In this document: in pieces, positions 18,409 through 26,580 of the stretch
How the letters are laid out: each line of letters opens with the position of its first letter
Position numbering within the stretch: the stretch's first letter is position 1
Source of the DNA: Thermohalobaculum sp963822985
GTDB taxonomy: Bacteria > Pseudomonadota > Alphaproteobacteria > Rhodobacterales > Rhodobacteraceae
Reading direction: 5' to 3'
Assembly (NCBI GenBank): GCA_963822985.1
Contig: CAWGJU010000016.1
Coordinates: 124,001-188,000, forward strand
Length of the DNA: 64,000 nucleotides
The notes under the pieces: model-generated
The model's input: only the letters and a program-made list of their open reading frames with translations
Told to the model about the DNA's origin: nothing
Database searches by the model: none
Translations under genes and position numbers: made by a program

Positions 18409-19959
18409 ATGAGTGCCGAGCCGGCCGGGGCGCAGCGGCGGCGCGGCAGGGCCCGGCAAGAGGAGGGCGACCCGACGGGCGGGCGCCGGGTCGACTATTG
18501 GAACCTGCGCAACCCGTTCCCGCCCGTCCCCGTCTTCAGCGAGGACCGCATCGAGGCGATGCACCGGGCGGCGCTGCGCGTGCTGCAGGAGCTGGGGCTG
18601 AAGGTGCTGCTGCCCGACGCGCGGGCCCGCTTCGCCGCCGCCGGCGCGCTGGTCGACGAAGAGAGCCAGATGGTGCGCATCGGCGAGGACATCGTCGAGG
18701 CGGCGCTGGCGAGTGCGCCGCGCAGCATCGTGACGCGCGGCGGCAGCCGGGCCCGCGACCTGACGCTCGAGCTCGGCACGCTGACGATCCTCAGCGGCGC
18801 GGGCGCGCCGCATGCGGCGGACCTCGACCGCGGCCGGCGACCGGCGACCATCGCCGACTTCGAGGAGATCACCCGGCTGACCCAGGCCTTCGACGTGCTG
18901 CACATGATCGCCTCGTCGGTCGAGCCACAGGATGTGCCCGTTCATTTGCGCCATTATGCGACCATGCGGGCGCAGCTGGCGCTGTCGGACAAGCTGCCCT
19001 TCGTCTTCGGCCGCGGCACGCCGCAGGTGCTGGACGCCTTCGAGATGATCCGCGACTTTCGCGGCCTCTCGGACGCCGAGTTCGTGGCGGCGCCCTGGGT
19101 CTACACCGTCATCAACACGAACTCGCCGCGCCAGATCGACGTGCCGATGGCGCAGGCGCTGATCGACTTCGCCGAGGCCGGGCAGCTGTCGGTGGTGACA
19201 CCCTTCTGCATGATGGGCGCCATGGCGCCGGTGACGGTTGCGGGCGCGCTGGTCTTAAGCCATGCCGAGGCGCTGGCCGGCATCGCGCTGACCCAGCTGG
19301 CGCGGCCGGGCGCGCCGGTACTCTACGGCGCGTTTGCCTCGAACGTCGACATGAAGTCCGGCGCGCCGGCCTTCGGCACGCCCGAGCAGGTTAAGGCCAA
19401 CCTTGGCGCGGGCCAGCTGGCGCGGCGGATCGGCCTGCCCTGGCGCTGCGCCGCCGGCTGCGCGGCGAACACCAGCGACGCGCAAGGCGCGCAGGAGACG
19501 GTGATGAGCGCCTGGGGCGCCGTGCTGGCCGGGTGCACCCTGCTGCTGCACGGCGCGGGATGGCTCGAAGGCGGCCTGACGGTCGGCTATGAGAAGCTGA
19601 TCACCGATCTCGAGGCGATGCAGATCTTCGCCGAGCTTTGCGCCGAGACGCCCGCCGACGATGCCGCGCTCGCCTGGGAGGCGCTGGCCGAGGTTCAGCC
19701 GGGCGGCCATTTCTTCGGCTGCGCCCACACGATGGAGCGCTATCGCACGGCGTTCTACCCGCCGCTGGTGGCGGACTGGTCGAACTTCGGCACCTGGGCC
19801 GAGCGTGGCGCCAAGGACGCGACCGAGCGTGCCAATGCGCTGTGGAAGCGGATCCTGGCCGAGCCGCCGAGCTTTCGCCCCGACCGAGGGCGGCTCGAGG
19901 CGCTCGACACCTTCGTCGCCCGGCGCGCCGCCAAGGGCGGGGCGCCGCCCGAGAGCTGA
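18409..19959 (+). CDS. MttB-superfamily corrinoid-dependent methyltransferase (non-pyrrolysine)
   Basis: 516 residues; the ATG follows GGGGAGGGG. It matches the trimethylamine methyltransferase (MttB) superfamily: YWNLRNPFPPVPVFSEDRIEA at the start, LQELGLKVL, TILSGAGAPHAADLDRGRRP, VVTPFCMMGAMAPVTVAGAL, LYGAFASNVDMKSGAPAFG, CAANTSDAQGAQETVMSAWG and GGHFFGCAHTMERYR. There is no in-frame amber codon, so it is a non-pyrrolysine member. Such enzymes demethylate quaternary amines such as glycine betaine onto a corrinoid protein; the substrate here is unknown. The ASKHA activator at 9.4 kb may serve the same system. No corrinoid protein or methyltetrahydrofolate methyltransferase gene is adjacent. 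Confidence 0.85.
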   Translation: MSAEPAGAQRRRGRARQEEGDPTGGRRVDYWNLRNPFPPVPVFSEDRIEAMHRAALRVLQELGLKVLLPDARARFAAAGALVDEESQMVRIGEDIVEAALASAPRSIVTRGGSRARDLTLELGTLTILSGAGAPHAADLDRGRRPATIADFEEITRLTQAFDVLHMIASSVEPQDVPVHLRHYATMRAQLALSDKLPFVFGRGTPQVLDAFEMIRDFRGLSDAEFVAAPWVYTVINTNSPRQIDVPMAQALIDFAEAGQLSVVTPFCMMGAMAPVTVAGALVLSHAEALAGIALTQLARPGAPVLYGAFASNVDMKSGAPAFGTPEQVKANLGAGQLARRIGLPWRCAAGCAANTSDAQGAQETVMSAWGAVLAGCTLLLHGAGWLEGGLTVGYEKLITDLEAMQIFAELCAETPADDAALAWEALAEVQPGGHFFGCAHTMERYRTAFYPPLVADWSNFGTWAERGAKDATERANALWKRILAEPPSFRPDRGRLEALDTFVARRAAKGGAPPES

Positions 19960-20085
19960 ATCGGCTCTTGTCGGGCTGGAGCGCAAGCAGCGCTGCACGC
20001 CTGTGAGCCGGCGCAGCCGGGCAAAGCCGCTGGAAACGCCGACCCGGCGTGCTAGGGTCCGCCGCGTCCCGCCGCCGGAGCGCCG

Positions 20086-21506
20086 ATGCCGCACCCCACC
20101 GATCTGCCCGAGCCGAGTGCGTCCGCCTCGAATCAGTTCGCACTGCTCGGCACCCGGCGCTTCCTGCCGCTGTTCCTGACGCAGTTCCTGGGCGCGTTCA
20201 ACGACCAGGTCTATCAGAAGGCCTTCGTCGCGCTGGTCACCTATCGGCTGGCCGACAAGGCCGGCATCCCGATCCCCATGTTGGGCGTCATCGCATCGGC
20301 GCTGTTCATTCTGCCGTTCGCGGTCGTCACCCCCACGGCCGGGCAGATCGCCGACCGGATGGACAAGGCCGTGATGATGCGCTGGGTCAAGGCTTGGGAG
20401 ATCGTGGTCATGGTGCTGGCCGTGATCGGCTACCATATCGAGAACATCTGGTTCCTCTATTTCGTGCTGTTCCTGATGGGGGCGCAGTCGGCGATGTTCG
20501 CGCCAATCAAGTACTCGATCATCCCGCAATATCTTCACCGCGACGAGCTGATGGGCGGCAACGGGTTGGTGCAGGGATCGACCTTTCTCGCCATCATCTT
20601 CGGCACGATTCTGGGCAACGAGCTGATCCTGCGTGGCAATGGCGAGCTCGTCGACCTCTACGTGGTCGCGTTCCGGCTGCCCTTCGACGGCGTCACGCTG
20701 ATCTCGACCGTCGTGGTGGGTGTCGCGCTGGCCGGCCTTGTCGCCAGCCTGTTCGCCCCGCCGGCGCCGCCGACCCGGCGGCATGCGCCGGTCGACTGGT
20801 TCTTTCCCCGCGCCATCTGGGATTTGCTGCGCATGGTCGCGGCCGACCGGCCGGCGCTGCGAACGATCATCTGCGATCTCGTGGTTCTGGTTTCTCGGCG
20901 CCACCTTCCTCTCGCTGCTGCCGGCCTATGCCAGGCTCGAGCTCGGCGTCGATGAAGGCGTGCTGACGGCGCTGCTGGCCGGCTTCTCGATCGGTGTCGC
21001 GCATAGGCGCCGTCGCCTCCGAGGCGCTGAGCCGCGGTCAGGTCAGCGTCCGCGTGCCGCCGATCGGCGCTTTCGGCCTGGCGATCATGGCCGTCGAGCT
21101 CTGGATGGCGACGCCGGCGGGGCCGATGGGCGGCGAAGCGCGCGCTGCTCGATCGCGCGGCGTTCTTCGACACCGCCACCGGCTGGCGCATCTTGGTCGA
21201 TTTCGTGCTGCTCGCAGCCTTCGCCGGGCTCTATGTCACGCCGCTGAACGCCGTCCTGCAGGACCTCGCGCCCGAGGGCTCGCGCGCCAGCTATATCGCC
21301 GCGTCGAACGTGATCGATGCGTGCTTCATCGTCGGCATCGGCGGCCATCGTCGCGGTGCTGGTGGCGGTCGGGCTTCCGACGGCCGCGGTGCTGGTGCTG
21401 GCTGACGCTGAGCGGGCTGCCGATGGGGCTCGCCATCGCGCGCCATGCGCCAGAGTCGCCGCTCGGACGGCTGGTGCTGGCCGTCTGGCCGCGGGGCCCG
21501 CGATGA
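20086..21506 (+). pseudogene. LplT-like MFS transporter, five frame breaks
   Basis: Major-facilitator protein of the group that includes the lysophospholipid flippase LplT and the membrane half of Aas. The start FLPLFLTQFLGAFNDQVYQK is the group signature, followed by GQIADRMDKAVMMRWVKAWE, FLYFVLFLMGAQSAMFAPIK and GTILGNELI. The first ~265 codons are intact. After that, breaks near 20894, 21003, 21136, 21340 and 21403 each disappear when one base is removed, giving 471 residues with further membrane segments (ATFLSLLPAYARLELGVDE, FVLLAAFAGLYVTPLNAVLQ, AAIVAVLVAVGLPTAAVLVL). Proximity to plsC would fit phospholipid recycling. It could be a true pseudogene or affected by sequence error. Confidence 0.75.
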
Positions 21507-21529
21507 GCCGGCGCCGGTCGCGCAGCATC

Positions 21530-21690
21530 GCCGCGCGCGCCCCTCGGCAGGCCGAGGGCGCATCGCCCACAGTGCGCGTTGCCCCCTCCGCGTCGGAGGG
21601 AGGCCAAGGGGAAGGTGTGGGCCAGGCCCGCCGCCAGGGGCAGCCCGCCCGCGCAAAGTCGCAGCCCGCCCACCCTACGCCCGCGCTTCT
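21530..21690. repeat. short-repeat-like insertion at the 5' end of ycgN
   Basis: Between the start codon that overlaps the MFS stop (ATGA at 21503) and the first conserved YcgN residues (RFWETVPL, about 21690) lies about 160 bp with small hairpins (CCCTCGG...CCGAGGG, CCCTCCG...CGGAGGG) ending in CCCGCCCACCCTACG. The end is the complement of the GTAGGGTGGG motif found in the ccmH palindrome. The limits are approximate. Confidence 0.45.
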
Positions 21691-22136
21691 GGGAGACGGT
21701 GCCGCTCGCCGAGATGACCGGCGCCGAATGGGAGGCGCTGTGCGACGGCTGCGGCAAATGTTGCTTGCTGAAGCTCGAGGATGCGGAGACCGGCCGGGTG
21801 CACTACACCGACGTGGCCTGCCGGCTGTTCGACTGCGACACGCGGCGCTGCGGCCAATATGCGCTTCGGCGCATGTTCGTGCCGGGCTGCGTCGTGCTGA
21901 CGCCCGAAAACCTTGAAGATGCGGCGGGGTGGATGCCGGCGAGCTGCGCCTATCGCCGCCTGCACGAGGGGCGTGGCCTGGCCGACTGGCACCCGCTCGT
22001 CTCGGGCGATCCAGGCTCGGTCGTCCGCGCGGGGCAGGCACTGCAGGTCGCGACCGTGCCCGAATGGGAGGTCGCCGAGGAGGATCTCGAGGACCACGTC
22101 CTCGACGAAGACTTGCTGGAGGAAACGGACGAGTGA
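21579..22136 (+). CDS. ycgN: YcgN-family Cys-cluster protein (UPF0260), start uncertain
   Basis: The conserved body is clear: RFWETVPLAEMTGAEWEALC, DGCGKCCLLKLEDAETGRVH, TDVACRLFDCDTRRCGQYAL and ADWHPLVSGDPGSVVRAGQA. The eight-Cys pattern suggests a metal or Fe-S site; function is unknown. Family members start just before the FW motif. Here the open frame reaches back to TTG 21579 through Arg/Pro-rich sequence, while the ATG at 21503 is in another frame. A repeat-like insertion probably separates the native start from the body. A shorter start at ATG 21714 would lose FW. The C-terminus ends acidic (EEDLEDHVLDEDLLEETDE), and its stop overlaps the GTG of the next gene. Confidence 0.8.
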   Translation: MPPPRRREAKGKVWARPAARGSPPAQSRSPPTLRPRFWETVPLAEMTGAEWEALCDGCGKCCLLKLEDAETGRVHYTDVACRLFDCDTRRCGQYALRRMFVPGCVVLTPENLEDAAGWMPASCAYRRLHEGRGLADWHPLVSGDPGSVVRAGQALQVATVPEWEVAEEDLEDHVLDEDLLEETDE

Positions 22137-23179
22137 TCTTCACATCCGACAACGCCTCGGGCGCCGCGCCCGAGATCCTCGACGCGCTGGTGCGGGCCGA
22201 GGCCGGTTATGCCATGCCCTATGGCAACGACCCGGTGACGGCGCGCGCCCAGTCGCTGGTGCGCGAGGTGTTCGAGGCGCCCGACGCGGCCGTCCACTTC
22301 GTTGCCACGGGGACGGCGGCGAACGCGCTGGCGCTGGCCTGCCTGTGCCCGCCCTGGGCGACCATCTTCTGCCACCGCGGCAGCCATATCGAGGAGGACG
22401 AGTGCTGCGCTCCGGAGTTCTTCACTGGCGGCGCCAAGCTGACGCTGCTGGGCGGCGAGGACGCAAGGATCGGCGAGGCCGAGCTGCGCGCCGCTATCGC
22501 CCGCACCGCGCCGCATGGCGTGCACAACGCCCAGGCCGGCGCGCTGTCGCTGACCCAGGCGACCGAGGCCGGCGCCGCCTATACGCTCGACGAGGTGCGC
22601 CGGTTGGCCGGCATCGCGCGCGACACCGGGCTGCCGGTGCACATGGACGGCACGCGGCTGGCCAACGCGCTGGCGCGGACGGGCGTCAGCCCCGCCGAGA
22701 TGACATGGAAGGCCGGGGTCGACGTGCTTTGCCTGGGCGCCACCAAGAACGGCGCGATGGCGGCCGAGGCGGTGATCCTGTTCGACCCGGACAGGTCGTG
22801 GGAGTTCGAGCTGCGCCGCAAGCGGGGCGGCCATCTCTTTTCCAAGATGCGCTTTGTCTCGGCGCAGATGGAGGCCTATCTCGCCGACGGGCTGTGGCTG
22901 CGCCTGGCCGGCCACGCGAACGCCATGGCCGACCGCCTGGCGGCGGGGCTGGCGCAGGCGGGCGCGCCCGTGCTGAACGCGATCGGAGCGAATATCCTGT
23001 TCGCCGAGATCACGCTTGCCCAGCATCGCCGCCTCGAATCCGCGGGCGCGCGTTACTATACCATGACGCCCTTCGACAAAGACGGGTCAGCCGAGCAGCG
23101 CATCAAGATCCGTCTGGTCGCGAGCTTTCGTACGACTGACGCCGATGTCGACGAGTTCGTCGCCATGCTGCGCGAATGA
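22133..23179 (+). CDS. ltaE: low-specificity L-threonine aldolase
   Basis: PLP enzyme cleaving L-threonine/allo-threonine to glycine and acetaldehyde. 348 residues. Motifs: MFTSDNASGAAPEI-type start (VIFTSDNASGAAPEI), YGNDPVTARAQ, FVATGTAANALAL, HRGSHIEEDECCAPEFFTGG, GLPVHMDGTRLANAL and the Schiff-base lysine in CLGATKNGAMAAEAVI. The start is GTG at 22133, overlapping the ycgN stop (GTGA), with GGAGGA nine bases before. The frame is intact, in contrast to the genes immediately upstream. Confidence 0.9.
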   Translation: MIFTSDNASGAAPEILDALVRAEAGYAMPYGNDPVTARAQSLVREVFEAPDAAVHFVATGTAANALALACLCPPWATIFCHRGSHIEEDECCAPEFFTGGAKLTLLGGEDARIGEAELRAAIARTAPHGVHNAQAGALSLTQATEAGAAYTLDEVRRLAGIARDTGLPVHMDGTRLANALARTGVSPAEMTWKAGVDVLCLGATKNGAMAAEAVILFDPDRSWEFELRRKRGGHLFSKMRFVSAQMEAYLADGLWLRLAGHANAMADRLAAGLAQAGAPVLNAIGANILFAEITLAQHRRLESAGARYYTMTPFDKDGSAEQRIKIRLVASFRTTDADVDEFVAMLRE

Positions 23180-23413
23180 CGGCCGAGCTATGCTTTCTGC
23201 GGGCTATGTCGTTCTTGAAACAGATTTGCGCATAGGATCCGGTAGGCGGCACCGAGCGCTTCGCCGGACGGCTTGCATTCCGACGGCGAATGCGCCACAT
23301 ATCGGCCGCTATCGCGATCTGCCTGACTGTCTGTCTCTCTCGGGGCTGCGGTCTACTGCATCGACAGCCAAAGCCGCGGCACAGGGCGCGCGGCGCACCG
23401 AAGGAGAACGGAC

Positions 23414-23620
23414 ATGCCCAAGGGCACCGTAAAATGGTTCAATTCGACCAAGGGTTTCGGCTTCATCCAGCCTGACGCCGGTGGCAAGGACGTGTTCCTG
23501 CACGTCTCGGCCATCGAGCGCGCCGGGCTGCAGCCGCCGGCCGATGGCCAGAAGGTGAACTACGAGCTCGAGACCGGCCGCGACGGCCGCACCTCGGCCG
23601 GGAACGTCGAATACATCTGA
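23414..23620 (+). CDS. cold-shock protein, CspA family
   Basis: 68-residue single cold-shock domain with MPKGTVKWFNSTKGFGFIQP (RNP1 KGFGFI) and DVFLHVSAIER (RNP2). It binds single-stranded RNA/DNA as an RNA chaperone. GGAGAACGG precedes the ATG. It is monocistronic: a 234-bp leader separates it from ltaE, long enough for a cold-responsive 5' UTR, and a clear terminator follows. Confidence 0.95.
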   Translation: MPKGTVKWFNSTKGFGFIQPDAGGKDVFLHVSAIERAGLQPPADGQKVNYELETGRDGRTSAGNVEYI

Positions 23621-23648
23621 CCCTGCCGCAAAGGCCGAGCCGATCGGG

Positions 23649-23678
23649 TCCCGCGAAGCTTCGCTTCGCGGGATTTTT
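23649..23678 (+). terminator. rho-independent terminator of the csp gene
   Basis: Perfect 10-bp stem TCCCGCGAAG / CTTCGCGGGA with a 5-base loop followed by TTTTT, 29 bp after the csp stop codon. Confidence 0.9.
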
Positions 23679-23752
23679 CATGCTTGCTCGCATATGCACA
23701 AAATCGGCTTGCCCGCCGCGGCGGGCAATGTCATGAAAGGCACCGACCCCGG

Positions 23753-23783
23753 TTGCGCATTTAAGTTGCGCAAGATCGTTTCG
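23753..23783 (+). promoter_or_regulatory. candidate operator upstream of ccr, tandem TTGCGCAA-type sites
   Basis: TTGCGCAT (23753-23760), five bases, TTGCGCAA (23766-23773). The 18 bases 23766-23783 are the exact reverse complement of 15994-16011 upstream of the MaoC hydratase gene. The site ends 13 bp before the ATG at 23797, so a bound protein would cover the promoter downstream region or the start site. The shared spacing (13 bp centre to centre) argues for one dimeric or tetrameric regulator. Confidence 0.55.
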
Positions 23784-23796
23784 CATGGAGGGCAGT

Positions 23797-25062
23797 ATGG
23801 ACGCGGTGGTGACGACTGAGCCGAAGGACCTCTACGACGTCGGCGAGATCCCGCCGCTCGGCCATGTGCCGGCGAAGATGCATGCCTGGGCGATCCGGCG
23901 CGAGCGGCATGGCGAGCCCGAGCAGGCCATGCAGCTGGAGGTGGTGGACACGCCCGAGGTCGACAGCCAGGAGGTTCTGGTCCTGGTGATGGCCGCGGGC
24001 GTCAACTACAACGGCGTCTGGGCGGGATTGGGCCAGCCGGTCTCGCCCTTCGACATTCACGGCGCAGACTATCACATCGCCGGCTCGGATGCCTCTGGAA
24101 TCGTTTGGAAAGTCGGCGAGAAGGTCAAGCGCTGGAAGGTCGGCGACGAGGTCGTCATCCACTGCAACCAGGACGATGGCGACGACGAGGAGTGCAATGG
24201 CGGCGACCCGATGTTCTCGCCCAGCCAGCGCATCTGGGGGTACGAGACGCCGGACGGGTCCTTCGCCCAGTTCTGCCGGGTGCAGGCGCGCCAGCTGATG
24301 CCACGGCCCAAGCACCTGACCTGGGAGGAGTCGGCCTGCTACACGCTGACGCTCGCCACTGCGTATAGGATGCTGTTCGGGCACAGGCCGCATACCTTGA
24401 AGCCGGGGCAGAATGTGCTGGTCTGGGGCGCGAGCGGCGGACTCGGCTCCTATGCGATCCAGCTGGTGAACACGGCGGGCGGCAATGCGATCGCTGTCAT
24501 CTCGGACGAGGCGAAGCGCGATTTCGTGCTGGGGCTCGGCGCAAAGGGCGTCATCAACCGCAAGGAGTTCAAATGCTGGGGCGAGATGCCGCAGGTCGGT
24601 ACGCCCGAATACAAGGAGTGGTTTGCCGAAACGCGCAAGTTCGGCAAGGCGATCTGGGACATCACCGGCAAGGGCGTGAACGTCGACCTGGTCTTCGAGC
24701 ACCCGGGCGAGGCGACGTTTCCGGTAAGCGTCTTTGTCGTGAAGCGCGGCGGCATGGTGGTCATTTGCGCCGGCACGACCGGCTACAAGCTGACCATGGA
24801 CGCACGTTATCTCTGGATGCACCAGAAGCGGGTGCAGGGCAGCCACTTCGCCAATCTGATGCAAGCCGCCCAAGCCAACAAGCTGATGCTGGAACAGCGG
24901 CTAGACCCCTGCATGTCCGAGGTTTTCGAGTGGCGCGACATTCCGCGGGCGCACACCAAGATGTGGAAGAACGAGCACAAGCCGGGCAACATGGCCGTGC
25001 TGGTCTCGGCGCCGACGACGGGGCTGCGGACCGTCGAGGACGCGCGCGAGGCGCTCGGCTGA
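23797..25062 (+). CDS. ccr: crotonyl-CoA carboxylase/reductase
   Basis: NADPH-dependent reductive carboxylase converting crotonyl-CoA to ethylmalonyl-CoA, the key step of the ethylmalonyl-CoA pathway for acetyl-CoA assimilation. 421 residues of the MDR superfamily. Very well conserved segments: KDLYDVGEIPPLGHVP, MAAGVNYNGVWAGLGQPVSP, CNQDDGDDEECNGGDPMFSP, TLATAYRMLFG, VLVWGASGGLGSYAIQL (NADPH fold), DLVFEHPGEATFPVS, MVVICAGTTGYKLTMDARYL and HKPGNMAVLV. I chose ATG 23797 because GGAGGG lies four bases before it; ATG 23785 lacks a site. Upstream is the shared TTGCGCAA-type element. Confidence 0.95.
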   Translation: MDAVVTTEPKDLYDVGEIPPLGHVPAKMHAWAIRRERHGEPEQAMQLEVVDTPEVDSQEVLVLVMAAGVNYNGVWAGLGQPVSPFDIHGADYHIAGSDASGIVWKVGEKVKRWKVGDEVVIHCNQDDGDDEECNGGDPMFSPSQRIWGYETPDGSFAQFCRVQARQLMPRPKHLTWEESACYTLTLATAYRMLFGHRPHTLKPGQNVLVWGASGGLGSYAIQLVNTAGGNAIAVISDEAKRDFVLGLGAKGVINRKEFKCWGEMPQVGTPEYKEWFAETRKFGKAIWDITGKGVNVDLVFEHPGEATFPVSVFVVKRGGMVVICAGTTGYKLTMDARYLWMHQKRVQGSHFANLMQAAQANKLMLEQRLDPCMSEVFEWRDIPRAHTKMWKNEHKPGNMAVLVSAPTTGLRTVEDAREALG

Positions 25063-25233
25063 CGGCCGCGCGGGCGGTATGACACTGCAAGCGTATGCCC
25101 CGCGTACCGCACCCGTGCGCACGCCTGTTGCCGCGGTGAAGCGGCTGCGGCCGGCGCAGTAGCGACGGAGTAGCCCTGCGAATCTCTTGCGCAACCACCG
25201 GGTGCGGTTACTCTCGCCTCCGGGGGATGCGTC
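25063..25233 (+). promoter_or_regulatory. intergenic region carrying the expected qhp operon promoter
   Basis: 171 bp before the first qhp gene. It holds one TTGCGCAA palindrome (25187-25194) but no clear second half-site at the 13-bp spacing seen before ccr. No QhpR-type AraC regulator gene is nearby. Confidence 0.3.
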
Positions 25234-26580
25234 ATGATCCATGACATTGCGATCGTCGGCGGAGGCCCGGCCGGAGCAGCCGCGGCCATTCTGCTGGTGC
25301 GGGCCGGCGCGCGGGTGGCGCTGATCGACCGGGCTCGGCCGGAAGGGGACCGGGCGGCGCCGCGGCTCGAGGGGCTCTCGCCGCGCGTTCTTCAGGTGAT
25401 GGCGGCCCAGGGCCTCGACGCGCTCGGCGTCGGTCCGGCTGTCGCGCGCGAGACGCGCTGGGGCGCGTTCGACCAGGCGCCGAACCGCGAGCATCCGGTC
25501 GAGCGCGCCGCCTTCGACCAAGGCCTGAGGGCGCAGGCGACGCGCGAGGGCCTCACGGTCGTCCGCGCCCGCGCGGGCCGCCTATCGGCAGGGCGCGTCG
25601 CGCTGCCTGGGCGCATGCTCGCTGCCGGGCTGGTCGTCGAGGCGCGGGGCAGGGCCGCTCCGGCCGGGTCTGGCGCGCGGCGCACGCGACTGCGCGGGCC
25701 GGGAACGGTCGCGATCTGCGGCTGGGACGCGCGGGGCGACGAGGGCGCGGCGATCGAGGCGCGGCCGGACGGGTGGACCTGGCGGATCGCGGCGCCCGAT
25801 GGCGTGGCGCATGGGAACGGGCGGGGTGGAACCCCGAGCTATGTGCAGATCGTCCGCGAGGCGCGCGGGGTCGCGCCCGGGGCGCCGGGATTGGCGGCGG
25901 CCTGGCGCACCATGCTGGGGAGCGAACCGCCGCGGCGGCTGACGGCGCGCGCGGCGGAGCTGCGGCTGCTCGCGCCCGAGCTCGACCCGGACCTGCCGCG
26001 CATCGGGGACGCGGCGGTGGCGATGGATCCGCTCTCCGGCCACGGCGTCTTCTGGGCGCTGTCGCATGCGCTGGCCGCCGTTCCGATGCTGCGGGCGATC
26101 CTCGATGGCGAGGCGGAGCTCGCGCGGGCGTTCCACCGCGCCAGGGTCGCGGCGCAGTTCTGGCGGCAGGCGCGAATCGGGCGGGATTTTCACCGGGCGA
26201 CGGGCTTCGACACGCCCTTTTGGCGGGACCGCGCCGAATGGCCTGACGCGCCCTCGGATGGGGCGCCGGCGCATGGCCATGCGTCCGGCGTCGCGCTGCG
26301 CCGGCAGGTTGTCGTGCGCGAAGGGCGGCTGGTCGTGGCCGAGGCACTGGTCACGCCGCGCGATCCCGACGGCGTCGCCTTCGTGGCCGGGCGCGAGATC
26401 GGGCCGGTGCTGCGGCGGCTGGCCGGCGCGCCGCTGCCGGCCCGGGCGGAGTTCTGCGCGCGCGTGCTGCCGGAAGCGCCGCTGGCCGAGGCAGGGTTAA
26501 TTCATGACTGGCTGAGCGACCGGGGAGTTCGGGCGCTGCCCCCGACGATCTGCGAGCAAGGGAGGGAGGTTCGGGCATGA
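25234..26580 (+). CDS. qhpG: flavin-dependent monooxygenase QhpG of CTQ biogenesis
   Basis: 448 residues. It begins with an FAD-binding Rossmann motif (IAIVGGGPAGAAAAILLVRA) and has the second FAD motif IGDAAVAMDPLSGHGVFWAL. In the qhp system QhpG hydroxylates the precursor tryptophan of the gamma subunit on the way to cysteine tryptophylquinone. Assignment rests on the fold plus position: the stop overlaps the start of qhpA (ATGA at 26577). Here it is the first gene of the operon, whereas in Paracoccus it comes late. ATG follows CGGGGGAT. Confidence 0.82.
   Translation: MIHDIAIVGGGPAGAAAAILLVRAGARVALIDRARPEGDRAAPRLEGLSPRVLQVMAAQGLDALGVGPAVARETRWGAFDQAPNREHPVERAAFDQGLRAQATREGLTVVRARAGRLSAGRVALPGRMLAAGLVVEARGRAAPAGSGARRTRLRGPGTVAICGWDARGDEGAAIEARPDGWTWRIAAPDGVAHGNGRGGTPSYVQIVREARGVAPGAPGLAAAWRTMLGSEPPRRLTARAAELRLLAPELDPDLPRIGDAAVAMDPLSGHGVFWALSHALAAVPMLRAILDGEAELARAFHRARVAAQFWRQARIGRDFHRATGFDTPFWRDRAEWPDAPSDGAPAHGHASGVALRRQVVVREGRLVVAEALVTPRDPDGVAFVAGREIGPVLRRLAGAPLPARAEFCARVLPEAPLAEAGLIHDWLSDRGVRALPPTICEQGREVRA

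Noticed and set aside
18409..19959. Pyrrolysine in the MttB-like protein
   Set aside because: There is no in-frame TAG within the gene, so it belongs to the non-pyrrolysine group.
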